DNA of 27,127 nt from JACDAN01 sp036554945 (GTDB lineage Bacteria; Actinomycetota; Thermoleophilia; Gaiellales; Gaiellaceae), in NCBI GenBank assembly GCA_036554945.1, contig DATBMH010000108.1:1-27127 (forward strand), read 5' to 3'. The notes beneath the pieces were generated by a model. The model saw nothing but the letters and a program-made list of their open reading frames with translations. It did no database searches and had not been told where the DNA came from. A program made the translations under genes and the position numbers. This document shows positions 1-6,965 of this stretch, one piece after another. The first letter of the stretch is position 1. The number at the start of each line of letters is the position of its first letter.

Positions 1-471
1 GGGAAGGTCACGGCGGGGAACTCGAGCCAGATCTGCGACGGCGCTGCGGGTGTCCTGATCGCCTCGGAGGCGGCGGTCGAGCGGCTCGGCCTGCAGCCGC
101 GTGCGCGCTTCGTCTCGTTCGGGCTCTCGGGGGTCGACCCGTACCGCATGCTCCACGGGAACCCGGAGGCCTGCGCGAAGGCGCTCTCGCGTGCCGGGAT
201 CGGCTGGGAGGACGTGTCGGTGATCGAGGTGAACGAGGCGTTCGCGTCCGTCGTCCTGCAGTTCCTCCGCGATGCCGGGCTCGAGGATCGCGCCGGAGAC
301 GTGAACCCGAACGGCGGTGGCATCTCGCTCGGCCATCCGCTCGGCGCAACCGGGGCGAGGGTGACGGCGACGCTGCTCGGCGAGCTGGAGCGGCGGGACG
401 AGCGCTACGGCGTGGCGAGCATGTGCATCGGCTTCGGCCAGGCGATCGCCGCGGTCCTCGAGCGCGTGTGA
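1..471 (+). CDS. Thiolase (acetyl-CoA acyltransferase), C-terminal part
   Basis: The window opens inside this gene. The open frame runs from base 1 without a stop to the TGA at 469-471, giving 156 residues, so the N-terminal half with the acylated cysteine lies upstream. Thiolase landmarks are visible in order: VTAGNSSQICDGAAG at the start, the NEAFASV segment, the NPNGGGISLGHPLGATGAR block carrying the active-site histidine, and the C-terminal MCIGFGQ segment carrying the second active-site cysteine. Thiolases cleave or form 3-ketoacyl-CoA in beta-oxidation or acetoacetyl-CoA synthesis in the cytoplasm. The closing motif reads CIGFGQA where many family members have CxGxGQG. The downstream 3-hydroxyacyl-CoA dehydrogenase supports a shared fatty-acid or hydroxybutyrate role. 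Chain-length specificity cannot be told. Confidence 0.93.
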   Translation, partial: GKVTAGNSSQICDGAAGVLIASEAAVERLGLQPRARFVSFGLSGVDPYRMLHGNPEACAKALSRAGIGWEDVSVIEVNEAFASVVLQFLRDAGLEDRAGDVNPNGGGISLGHPLGATGARVTATLLGELERRDERYGVASMCIGFGQAIAAVLERV

Positions 472-517
472 GCGACTGTGCGGCACGAGGCCGCGCCGCT
501 CGCCGCCTGTAGCCGCC

Positions 518-634
518 TCAGGTGGCGAGCAGCGCGGGCCGCTCTCCTCGCGCGAGCTGCACGACGGCGCCGATCACAGCGAGGACGAGCAGCCCCGCGA
601 GCGCCAGTCCGAGAAGAATCCGTCTCCGCCTCAT
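518..634 (-). CDS. Possible 38-residue single-pass membrane peptide
   Basis: This ATG-started frame encodes MRRRRILLGLALAGLLVLAV followed by IGAVVQLARGERPALLAT and a TGA. An Arg4 cluster precedes one strongly hydrophobic stretch of about 21 residues and a short polar tail, which is the layout of a small inner-membrane protein with the N-terminus inside. An AGAGG lies about three bases before the ATG, closer than ideal. It sits antisense in the 213-bp gap between the thiolase and the dehydrogenase. I recognise no family. It may be real or a chance frame in GC-rich DNA, where hydrophobic Leu/Ala/Val runs arise easily. Confidence 0.3.
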   Translation of the reverse strand: MRRRRILLGLALAGLLVLAVIGAVVQLARGERPALLAT

Positions 635-669
635 CGCCTCTAGACGAGCGAGGGGCGGGTCTTCTTCCA

Positions 670-675
670 TAGAGT
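670..675 (+). promoter_or_regulatory. Putative -10 hexamer (TAGAGT) of the dehydrogenase gene
   Basis: TAGAGT ends nine bases before the ATG at 685, and no Shine-Dalgarno is visible in between. This matches a TAnnnT pattern repeated before several other starts in this window and suggests a leaderless or nearly leaderless transcript. No convincing -35 element is seen. Confidence 0.35.
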
Positions 676-684
676 CCGCCGCCG

Positions 685-1536
685 ATGGCAATTCGCCGCG
701 TAGGGGTCGTCGGGCTGGGGACGATGGGCGCCGGGATCGCCCAGGTCGCGCTGCAGGCCGGCAACGAGGTCGTCGGCCGTGAGGTCACCGCGGAGCTGGG
801 CGAGGGTGCCCGGTCGAAGATCGACCACTTCCTGACCCGCGCGGTCGAGAAGGGTCGCATGGCGCAGGACGACAAGGACGCGGCGATGGCGCGGTTCACG
901 ACGACGACGGACGTCGGCGACCTGGCGGGCTCGGACCTCGTGATCGAGGCGATCGTCGAGGAGCTCCCCGCCAAGCGCGAGCTCTTCGAGGACCTCGACC
1001 GGATCACGAGCCCGGACGCGATCCTCGCGACGAACACGTCGGCGCTCTCCGTCTCGCAGATCGCCGAGGCCGCCGAGCGGCCGGAGCGCGTGGTCGGCAT
1101 GCACTTCTTCAACCCGGCGCCGCTGCTGCCGCTCGTCGAGATCGTCCGCGCCGAGCACAGCTCGGAGGAGGCGGTCGACGCGGCCTACGAGTGGGCGGAG
1201 GCCGCCGGCAAGCAGCCGGTGCGCTGCAACGACACGCCGGGGTTCATCGTCAACCGGATCCTCATCCCGCTCCTGAACGACTGTGTCCGGGTGCTGGACG
1301 AGGCAGGCGTCTCCCCCGAGGACCTCGACAAGGCGATGACGAACGGCGCCGGATGGCCGATGGGGCCGTGCGAGCTCGTCGACCTGGTCGGCATCGACAT
1401 CCACAACCATGCGTCCGAGGCGCTGCACGGTGCGCTCGGCGAGCCTCGGATGGCGCCGCCGGAGCGGCTCCTGGAGATGCAGCGCGAAGGGAAGCTCGGC
1501 CGCAAGAGCGGCGAGGGCTTCTTCAGGTACGCGTAG
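685..1536 (+). CDS. 3-hydroxyacyl-CoA (3-hydroxybutyryl-CoA) dehydrogenase
   Basis: This 283-residue protein has the length of the single-function 3-hydroxybutyryl-CoA dehydrogenase family. It begins with a Rossmann dinucleotide motif (GLGTMG, residues 10-15) in the NAD-binding domain. The catalytic set of the family can be followed: Ser119 in ATNTSAL, His140 in GMHFFNPAP, Glu152 in LVEIV and Asn190 in GFIVNR. The C-terminal helical domain carries the usual GPCELVDLVG and GRKSGEGFFRY segments. It interconverts 3-hydroxyacyl-CoA and acetoacyl-CoA using NAD(P). The thiolase just upstream supports beta-oxidation or hydroxybutyrate metabolism. A TAGAGT hexamer rather than a ribosome site precedes the ATG. 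The last 14 bp overlap the converging antiporter gene. Confidence 0.94.
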   Translation: MAIRRVGVVGLGTMGAGIAQVALQAGNEVVGREVTAELGEGARSKIDHFLTRAVEKGRMAQDDKDAAMARFTTTTDVGDLAGSDLVIEAIVEELPAKRELFEDLDRITSPDAILATNTSALSVSQIAEAAERPERVVGMHFFNPAPLLPLVEIVRAEHSSEEAVDAAYEWAEAAGKQPVRCNDTPGFIVNRILIPLLNDCVRVLDEAGVSPEDLDKAMTNGAGWPMGPCELVDLVGIDIHNHASEALHGALGEPRMAPPERLLEMQREGKLGRKSGEGFFRYA

Positions 1537-2725
1537 CGCGGATCGGGATGCTCAGGCGTCGGGCGACGAACGGGATGCTCGAGCCCTGCACGATCACCGA
1601 GAACGCGACCACGACGAAGACGATCTCGTAGACGCGCTCGGACTCGTCGACGCCGCCGAGGAGCGCAAACGCGGCGAGCAGGATCGGGACCGCGCCGCGC
1701 AGGCCGCTCCACACGATGAAGAGCTTCTCGTTCCGGCGCATGCGGACCGGCGCGAGCAACGGGCCGACCGCCAGTGGGCGCGCGACGAGGACGAGGACGA
1801 CGGCGATCCCGAGGCCCTCGAGGAAGCGCGAGCTCGACAGCACGTTCGTGACGTCGATCGTGATCCCGAGCGCGATGAACACGACGACCTCCGCGAGGCT
1901 CGCCAGCGCCGTGTGGAAGCGCTCGATCTCGTCTCGGAGCGGGACGTCCGCGTCGCCCAGCAGGATGCCGGCGACGAAGACGGCGAGAAAGCCCGAGCCG
2001 TGCGCCATCGAGGTCACGCCGTAGATGACGCCCGCCGCAGCCAGCGTGCGGATCGGGTAGAGGCCGGGGTTGGGGAGCGAGATCCGGAGCAGCGGTCGCA
2101 TCGCCGCTGCGCCGAGAAGCCCGATCGCAAGGCCGACGGCCATCTCCACCGCGAACTCCTCGACCACCACCCAGAACGACGCGTCGTCGTGCGTCGCGAG
2201 CTCGATCATCCCGATCATCAGCGCGATCCCCACCGGATCGTTGACGCCGGACTCGCCCTCGAGGATCGTCCCGGCGCGGCCACGGATCTCCTTGTTCCCG
2301 AGGACCGAGAACATCACGGCCGGATCGGTGGGCGCGAGCGCGGCTCCGAGCAGTCCGGCGGTGATCCACTCGAAGCCGAAGACGTAGTGCGTGACCACGG
2401 TGATGATCCCCGCCGTGGCGAACGTCCCGAACACGCCGAGCGAGAAGATCGGGACGGCGGCGACGCGGAAGCGACGCCAGCCGACGAGCGTCCCGCCGTT
2501 GAAGAGGATCACGATCAGCGCGACGACCGCGATCCGCTCGACCTCGAGGATCGAGACGCGCTCCGACAGCTCCGGGAAGACGTCGGACGCGACGGCGGCC
2601 AGGACGAGGAAGAGCGCCGGCTCCGGGATCGGAATGCGCTCGCTCACCTTGCTGGCGAGGAGCGCGAGCAGGAGCCCGCCGGCGACGAGCAACAGGATCG
2701 TCCCGAAGATTTTTAGTTCGTCCAC
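1523..2725 (-). CDS. CPA1-family Na+(K+)/H+ antiporter
   Basis: The 400-residue protein is almost wholly hydrophobic, with about 12-13 predicted membrane helices. It carries the markers of bacterial NhaP/CvrA-type antiporters: GAALAPTDPAVMF with Asp134 in the unwound helix, EGESGVNDP with the paired Asn162-Asp163 characteristic of electroneutral CPA1 exchangers, and WSGLRGAVPILLA near the C-terminus. It ends soon after the last helix, so no TrkA-C or RCK regulatory domain is attached, unlike E. coli NhaP2. It would exchange Na+ or K+ for protons across the cytoplasmic membrane; the ion preference cannot be read from sequence. The start is a GTG with a TAGGCT hexamer seven bases upstream and no Shine-Dalgarno. 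The 3' end overlaps the dehydrogenase gene by 14 bp tail to tail. Confidence 0.92.
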   Translation of the reverse strand: MDELKIFGTILLLVAGGLLLALLASKVSERIPIPEPALFLVLAAVASDVFPELSERVSILEVERIAVVALIVILFNGGTLVGWRRFRVAAVPIFSLGVFGTFATAGIITVVTHYVFGFEWITAGLLGAALAPTDPAVMFSVLGNKEIRGRAGTILEGESGVNDPVGIALMIGMIELATHDDASFWVVVEEFAVEMAVGLAIGLLGAAAMRPLLRISLPNPGLYPIRTLAAAGVIYGVTSMAHGSGFLAVFVAGILLGDADVPLRDEIERFHTALASLAEVVVFIALGITIDVTNVLSSSRFLEGLGIAVVLVLVARPLAVGPLLAPVRMRRNEKLFIVWSGLRGAVPILLAAFALLGGVDESERVYEIVFVVVAFSVIVQGSSIPFVARRLSIPIRATRT

Positions 2726-2732
2726 GCAGGCG

Positions 2733-2738
2733 AGCCTA
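2733..2738 (-). promoter_or_regulatory. Putative -10 hexamer (TAGGCT) of the antiporter gene
   Basis: Read on the minus strand, TAGGCT ends seven bases before the GTG at 2725. There is no Shine-Dalgarno between them, which suggests a leaderless transcript. No clear -35 is visible. The rest of the 87-bp divergent gap up to 2812 shows only a weaker GATACT (2801-2806), six bases before the ATG of the next gene on the plus strand. Confidence 0.35.
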
Positions 2739-2812
2739 ATTCCGCGCCGGCGATAACGGATTCCTTACACATCGCTGAGAAAGGTCACACTGCCCGTGGC
2801 GATACTTCGGCC

Positions 2813-3325
2813 ATGCGCTCTGCGCGCCTCTTTCTGCTCGTTCTCGTCGCGGCCGCCGCGCTGGCCGTCGCTGCCGGCGCCGCTGCGATGCGCCCCGGCC
2901 CGGTCGAGGACGGGACGCTCTCGGTGCGCGACGGGCGCGCCGTCCTCCAGCTGCGACTCACGGGCGGCGTGATCGGGCGCTTCGCGCGCGGGAAGCTGAC
3001 CGTGACCGAGCCTGCGGTCGGGGCGAGCACCATCGTGGTCCGCGGCGCGCGGAGGACGCGGTACGTCAACGCGCGGACGACGGTCTACCAGGGCGCGAAC
3101 ATCCGCTACCGCCTCTCGAGCAACCGCAGGTTCACGGTGCGGATCGACGCCACGAAGATCAACCTCTCCGCCGTGGGGCTGGGAGACGGCTGGCTCGACG
3201 GCCGCGGGAACATGGAGCGCGGCATCTACTTCGACGGCTCCTACTCGCTGAACGGCGAGGCGTACAGGTCGCTTCCGGACGAGCGCGAGCCCATCGAGCT
3301 CGCCGCCGTCCCGACCGACGAGTAG
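2813..3325 (+). CDS. Secreted protein of unknown function
   Basis: This 170-residue protein starts with a typical Sec signal: MRSAR, a hydrophobic core of Leu/Val/Ala, then an Ala-rich c-region (AAGAAA), with likely cleavage near residues 24-26. The mature part is rich in Arg, Gly, Val and Thr in alternating patterns, suggesting an all-beta fold (for example KLTVTEPAVGASTIVVRG and RFTVRIDATKINLSAVGLGDG). It has no cysteines and no lipobox. I recognise no family. It ends 25 bp before a response regulator gene on the same strand, so it may be co-transcribed with that two-component pair or be its target, but this is only positional inference. Confidence 0.75.
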   Translation: MRSARLFLLVLVAAAALAVAAGAAAMRPGPVEDGTLSVRDGRAVLQLRLTGGVIGRFARGKLTVTEPAVGASTIVVRGARRTRYVNARTTVYQGANIRYRLSSNRRFTVRIDATKINLSAVGLGDGWLDGRGNMERGIYFDGSYSLNGEAYRSLPDEREPIELAAVPTDE

Positions 3326-3334
3326 TCGCGGGAC

Positions 3335-3340
3335 TATCCT
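3335..3340 (+). promoter_or_regulatory. Putative -10 hexamer (TATCCT) of the response regulator gene
   Basis: TATCCT lies ten bases before the ATG at 3351 but only one base before the alternative ATG at 3342. If it is used, transcription would begin downstream of 3342, favouring the 3351 start. No Shine-Dalgarno serves either ATG well. Read-through from the upstream gene is equally possible. Confidence 0.3.
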
Positions 3341-3350
3341 GATGAGCGCG

Positions 3351-4070
3351 ATGGCATCGCCTGACGCGCAAACGGTCCTGGTCGTCGAGGACGAGGCGTC
3401 GATCGCCTCCTTCGTGGCCATGTACCTCCGGAACGCGGGGTATGACGTCAAGGTCGCACCGACCGGGCGCGACGCCCTCAACCTCGCCGAGTCGCAGTCG
3501 CCGGCGCTGATCGTGCTGGACCTGATGCTTCCGGACATCGACGGGATCGAGGTCTGCAGGCGCCTGCGCCACACCTCGGACGTGCCGATCCTGATGCTCA
3601 CGGCGCGGGACGAGGATGTGGACAAGATCGTCGGCCTCGAGGTCGGCGCGGACGACTACCTGACGAAGCCCTTCAACCCGAGGGAGCTCGTCGCCCGCGT
3701 GAAGTCGATCCTCCGCAGGTCGACCCCCGAGCGGAAGCAGGCCAAGACGACCCAGATCAAGCACGGCCAGCTGCTCGTCGACTCCGGCCGCCGCGAGGTC
3801 CAGGTGGACGGCCAGGACGTCCAGCTCGCACCGAAGGAGTTCGACCTCCTCTGGGAGCTGCTCGACCACAACGGCCTCGTCCTGACACGCGACCAGCTGC
3901 TCGAGCGCGTCTGGGGCTACACGTTCGCCGGAGACACGCGCACCGTCGACGTGCACATCCGGCAGCTGCGGCGCAAGCTCGGCGACGCGTCCCCGATCGT
4001 GACCGTGTGGGGCGTGGGCTACAAGGCGGCTCCTGCGAAGGACGCCTCCAAGGACACGGTCACCGCGTAG
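3351..4070 (+). CDS. OmpR/PhoB-family two-component response regulator
   Basis: The 239-residue protein has a canonical receiver followed by a winged-helix DNA-binding domain. Numbered from the 3351 start, the acidic pair is Glu13-Asp14 in VVEDE, the phospho-acceptor is Asp57 in IVLDLMLPDIDG, and the switch residues are Thr84 and Lys106 (YLTKPFNP). The OmpR-type C-terminal domain covers about residues 135-230, with APKEFDLLWELLDHNG, the RTVDVHIRQLRRKLG recognition segment and the VWGVGYKA wing. Phosphorylated by its partner kinase, it would bind promoter DNA. An in-frame ATG at 3342 would add three residues (MSA). The sensor kinase starts 11 bp after its stop, so the two form an operon. The signal sensed is unknown. 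Confidence 0.93.
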   Translation: MASPDAQTVLVVEDEASIASFVAMYLRNAGYDVKVAPTGRDALNLAESQSPALIVLDLMLPDIDGIEVCRRLRHTSDVPILMLTARDEDVDKIVGLEVGADDYLTKPFNPRELVARVKSILRRSTPERKQAKTTQIKHGQLLVDSGRREVQVDGQDVQLAPKEFDLLWELLDHNGLVLTRDQLLERVWGYTFAGDTRTVDVHIRQLRRKLGDASPIVTVWGVGYKAAPAKDASKDTVTA

Positions 4071-4081
4071 CCGAATAGGCC

Positions 4082-5470
4082 ATGGACATGTTCCGGTCGC
4101 TGCGCTTCCGCCTTCCGGCGTTCTTCCTGGCGGGCGCCGTCGTGGCCGGCCTGGTCTCCGCGCTGATCGCGCTCGGGTTCTTCCAGGACTACACCGAGGA
4201 CCGGCTGATCGCCGAGCTCCGCCGCGAGGCGCGCGGGCTCGCCACGCTCTACGCGGAGCAGGCGATCCGCTCGCAGGACGCCGACCGCCCGTACTTCGTC
4301 GCGCCGGAGCGGCTGGAGCAGGCGAGCGGCAGCCAGATCTACTACACGGGCGTCCGCATCGTCTTCCGCGGCACGACCCGCCTGAAGACGGTCCCGCAGG
4401 ACACCGTCGAGTGGAAGGACGGCAAGGTCCGCACCTTCGAGTTCACGCCGCCCGGCGCTCGGCGCAGGTTCCTCGCCGTCGCGCATCCGGTGCGTGTGCA
4501 GGGCCGGGTGTTCGGCGCGCTGATCGTCGCGAAGCCGAAGGCGGAGCTCCGCGAGCGGTGGCAAACCCTGATCGAGCGGCTGGCCCTCGCCGGCCTCGCC
4601 GGGATCGTCGTCGCCGGCGCGCTGGCCTGGTATCTGTCGCGACGGATCTCCGAGCCCGTCCAGAAGCTCTCGCAGGCGGCCGACAACATCGCGGGCGGCC
4701 TGTACGAGGTCCCGGAGATCCACGCGTCCGGTGAGATCGGCCAGCTGGCGGAGCGCTTCCGGGAGATGGCCGCCCGCCTCCAGGAGGCGGAGGAGCTCGA
4801 GCGCAACTTCCTGATGACGGTCTCGCACGAGCTGCGCACGCCGCTGACGGCGATCCGCGGCCATGTCGAGGCGCTCCGCGAAGGCGTGGCGCAGGACGAG
4901 GAGACGCGCCAGGAGTCGCTGAACGTGATCGCGCACGAGGCCGGCCGCCTCGAGCGGCTCGTCGGCGACGTCCTCGACCTCGCGAAGCTGGACACACGCC
5001 GGTTCACGCTCCTCCACGAGGAGGTGGACATGGGCCAGCTCCTCGAGCAGGCGTACAACGCGTTCGCGGAGGAGGCCCGGCAGCGCGACATCGACTACCG
5101 GCAGGACATCTCGGCGCGGCCCGTGATCGTGGCGGACGGCGACCGCGTCCTCCAGATCATCTCCAACCTCCTGTCGAACGCCTTCCGGTGGACGCCCGAC
5201 GGCGGCCGGGTCGAGCTCCAGCTCGGCACGGAGAACGGCACCGTCTCGGTCGCCGTCGAGGACAACGGGCCCGGGATCACGCCCGAGGAGCAGGAGCGCA
5301 TCTTCCGGCCGTTCTGGACGGGCGACGGCACCGGCACCGGGCTGGGGCTTGCGATCGCCCGCGAGCTCGCCGTGGCGCACGGCGGCCGGATCCGCCTGAC
5401 CTCCGTGCCCGGCGAGGGCACGCGGTTCGAGCTCGTCCTGCCGCTCGCGCCACGGAATGACCTCGTCTGA
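4082..5470 (+). CDS. Membrane sensor histidine kinase
   Basis: The 462-residue protein has a first membrane helix at about 11-33, an extracytoplasmic sensor of about 130 residues with no recognised fold, a second helix at about 166-186 and a HAMP linker to about 237. The HisKA domain follows, with His249 in FLMTVSHELRTPL. The HATPase domain has an N box (NLLSNAFRWTPDGG), a G1 box (VEDNGPGI), an F box (ERIFRPFW) and a G2 box (GTGLGLAIA). It would autophosphorylate and pass phosphate to the regulator encoded immediately upstream. The start could also be the in-frame ATG at 4088. Its last 14 bp overlap the UbiA-family gene, suggesting translational coupling. Confidence 0.93.
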   Translation: MDMFRSLRFRLPAFFLAGAVVAGLVSALIALGFFQDYTEDRLIAELRREARGLATLYAEQAIRSQDADRPYFVAPERLEQASGSQIYYTGVRIVFRGTTRLKTVPQDTVEWKDGKVRTFEFTPPGARRRFLAVAHPVRVQGRVFGALIVAKPKAELRERWQTLIERLALAGLAGIVVAGALAWYLSRRISEPVQKLSQAADNIAGGLYEVPEIHASGEIGQLAERFREMAARLQEAEELERNFLMTVSHELRTPLTAIRGHVEALREGVAQDEETRQESLNVIAHEAGRLERLVGDVLDLAKLDTRRFTLLHEEVDMGQLLEQAYNAFAEEARQRDIDYRQDISARPVIVADGDRVLQIISNLLSNAFRWTPDGGRVELQLGTENGTVSVAVEDNGPGITPEEQERIFRPFWTGDGTGTGLGLAIARELAVAHGGRIRLTSVPGEGTRFELVLPLAPRNDLV

Positions 5471-6329
5471 CGCCGTCCCTCGGGGCGGGCTGCTCGCGGC
5501 GATGCGGCCGCGGCAGTGGACGAAGAACCTTCTCCTCTTCGCGGGCATCGTCTTCGCCGCGGAGCTGGACGACCCCGAGCGCTGGGTGCAGGCGACGGCG
5601 GCGTTCGTCGCCTACTGCCTGGCGTCGAGCGCGGCCTACCTCTTCAACGACGTTCAGGACGCCGAGCGCGACCGTCAGCACCCGCTGAAGCGGCACCGCC
5701 CGATCGCGAGCGGCCGGGTCCAGCCGTTCCGGGCGCTCAACTTCGCCGGGATCCTCGTGGCGCTCGCCTTCGCGGTCGTCGCGCCGCTCGGCTGGGGGTC
5801 GCTCGCCTACATGGCCGGCTTCGTCGCGCTGCAGGCGGCGTACAGCCTCGGCCTCAAGAACCTCCCGCTGATCGACGTCATGGCGATCGCCGGCCTCTTC
5901 GTCATCCGCGCCGCGGCCGGCGCCGAAGCGGTCGACGTGAAGATCTCGCCCTGGCTGATCGTCTGCACGGCGCTGCTCGCGCTCTTCCTCGCGCTGGCGA
6001 AGCGCCGCGGCGAGCTCGCGTCCACCGCGCCGGACGCGGGCCGGCCCGTGCTCGCCGGCTACTCGCTCGAGCTCGTCGACCAGCTGGTCACGATCGTCGC
6101 CGCCTGCACGATCGTGGCGTACTCGCTCTACACGTTCGAGGCACGGGAGGGCAGCGCGATGATGGCGACGATCCCGTTCGTGGTCTACGGGCTCTTCCGC
6201 TACATCCAGCTGATGCACCGCGAGGACCTGGGCGAAGAGCCCGAGAACGTCCTTCTGTCGGACGTGCCGATCCTGGCCACGATCGCCGGGTGGGCGCTGA
6301 CGTCCGCGGTGATCCTGGCCCTCGTCTAG
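5457..6329 (+). CDS. UbiA-family prenyltransferase, decaprenyl-phosphate phosphoribosyltransferase-like
   Basis: This 290-residue integral membrane protein has about nine helices. It shows the features of the DPPR synthase branch (mycobacterial Rv3806c/UbiA) rather than quinone prenyltransferases: RPRQWTKN near residue 20, the Mg-binding YLFNDVQDAERDRQHP (Asn64, Asp65, Asp68, Asp72), HRPIASG, and YSLGLKNLPLIDVMAIAGLF with the second Asp motif. That family moves phosphoribose from PRPP to a polyprenyl phosphate, the first step towards decaprenyl-phospho-arabinose for cell-wall arabinan. It overlaps the histidine kinase gene by 14 bp, unusual company for this enzyme. No other arabinose-pathway gene is in the window, so the product in this organism is uncertain. 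The stop codon lies inside the first hairpin of the following palindrome cluster. Confidence 0.88.
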   Translation: MTSSDAVPRGGLLAAMRPRQWTKNLLLFAGIVFAAELDDPERWVQATAAFVAYCLASSAAYLFNDVQDAERDRQHPLKRHRPIASGRVQPFRALNFAGILVALAFAVVAPLGWGSLAYMAGFVALQAAYSLGLKNLPLIDVMAIAGLFVIRAAAGAEAVDVKISPWLIVCTALLALFLALAKRRGELASTAPDAGRPVLAGYSLELVDQLVTIVAACTIVAYSLYTFEAREGSAMMATIPFVVYGLFRYIQLMHREDLGEEPENVLLSDVPILATIAGWALTSAVILALV

Positions 6330-6398
6330 CCGGCTGCGCCGGCTTTCGCTGAAAGTCTCACGACTTTCAGCGACCGTATGAAGCCGGGCGCCGGCTTC
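6328..6398. terminator. Three consecutive perfect hairpins, probable two-way terminator
   Basis: Three perfect inverted repeats follow the UbiA-family gene: 6328-6344 (7-bp stem AGCCGGC, loop TGC, then two more T residues), 6346-6373 (12-bp stem TCGCTGAAAGTC, loop TCAC) and 6380-6398 (8-bp stem GAAGCCGG, loop GCG). The first begins on the stop codon. None has a long T tract, though stops in high-GC Actinobacteria often lack one. The site lies between converging genes, where a two-way terminator is expected. Stems one and three share the CCGGC core and could also pair with each other, giving an alternative larger fold around the 12-bp stem. Confidence 0.6.
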
Positions 6399-6443
6399 GC
6401 CGACGCGCGGCCCAGGACTCGTGGCTGGATTCCTTGTCTAGAT

Positions 6444-6473
6444 GCCGTGACGGCGAAACGGGCAAAGCCCGTT
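6444..6473. terminator. Further palindromes at the end of the coiled-coil gene
   Basis: GCCGT-G-ACGGC (6444-6454) is directly followed by a 7-bp stem AACGGGC with loop AAA (6457-6473). These lie just beyond the 3' end (6485) of the minus-strand coiled-coil gene and could end its transcript. With the three hairpins at 6328-6398 they make five palindromes in 146 bp. Confidence 0.45.
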
Positions 6474-6484
6474 CCGCGGCGTGT

Positions 6485-6940
6485 TCAGCCGGCGCGGCGT
6501 TCTTGGGCGTCTTCGATGCGGTAGACGATCGCGCCGTTCGTCTGCTGGACGGCCGTCTCGATCCGTCCCAGCCGCTCGTCGACGGTCTGCCAGCCGCTGG
6601 TGATCAGGTCGACGAGGAGCGAGAGGTCGTCGATGCGGGCGTGGCGCTCGGCGAGCGTGTCGCTCTCGATCCGCTCGAGCCTGCGGATCGTCTGGTTCGC
6701 GAGGCCGTGGACCTCGGCGAGCCGGCGGGCGACCGGAGTGGCCTCGGTCCGCAACCCCTCGCGGACGGCGTCGCCGACCTGGTCGGGCAGCGTCGCCTCG
6801 AGCTTCGCCGCGACCTCGGTGAGCTCCGCCATCTGGGCTCTGGCGCGCTCGAGCGCGGCGTCCACGTCGGCCTGCTGCGTGCGTGCCTGGGCGGCTGCCT
6901 CCAGCCGCTCGCGTGCCCGTTCGACGGCCGCGTAGTCCAC
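6485..6940 (-). CDS. Coiled-coil protein of unknown function
   Basis: From the GTG at 6940 this is a 151-residue soluble protein, almost entirely charged and helical, with heptad-like Ala/Leu spacing (ERARERLEAAAQARTQQ, RRLAEVHGLANQTIRRLERI, DERLGRIETAVQQ). It has no signal peptide, membrane helix or cysteine. I recognise no family; it resembles many small actinobacterial coiled-coil proteins. The frame also has a GTG at 6973, which would overlap queA by 8 bp. The 6940 start is preferred because a TACCCT hexamer sits six bases upstream of it. It is divergent from queA, and its 3' end faces the palindrome cluster. Confidence 0.72.
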   Translation of the reverse strand: MDYAAVERARERLEAAAQARTQQADVDAALERARAQMAELTEVAAKLEATLPDQVGDAVREGLRTEATPVARRLAEVHGLANQTIRRLERIESDTLAERHARIDDLSLLVDLITSGWQTVDERLGRIETAVQQTNGAIVYRIEDAQERRAG

Positions 6941-6946
6941 GAGCCG

Positions 6947-6956
6947 AGGGTAGCGT
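6947..6956. promoter_or_regulatory. Overlapping divergent -10 hexamers between the coiled-coil gene and queA
   Basis: On the plus strand TAGCGT (6951-6956) lies nine bases before the queA ATG at 6966. On the minus strand TACCCT (6952-6947) lies six bases before the GTG at 6940. The two hexamers share two base pairs, and the two start codons are only 25 bp apart. Neither start has a Shine-Dalgarno. The reading is inferred from spacing alone. Confidence 0.4.
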
Positions 6957-6965
6957 TGGCCCCGG

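Noticed and set aside
512..526. Possible thiolase terminator hairpin (GCCGC-CTCAG-GTGGC).
   Set aside because: Five pairs including one G-U and no T tract; such stems are common by chance at this GC content.
478..672. 64-codon plus-strand frame in the gap after the thiolase.
   Set aside because: Arg/Ala-rich with no ribosome site or motif and a composition typical of a non-coding frame in GC-rich DNA.
1185..2716. Long overlapping frames on both strands across the dehydrogenase and antiporter genes, including a 435-codon plus-strand frame.
   Set aside because: Extremely rich in Arg, Asp, Glu and Gly with no motifs; shadows of the real genes caused by high third-position GC.
4019..5548. 509-codon minus-strand frame opposite the histidine kinase gene.
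   Set aside because: Asp/Arg/Leu-rich shadow; the plus strand carries complete HAMP, HisKA and HATPase motifs.
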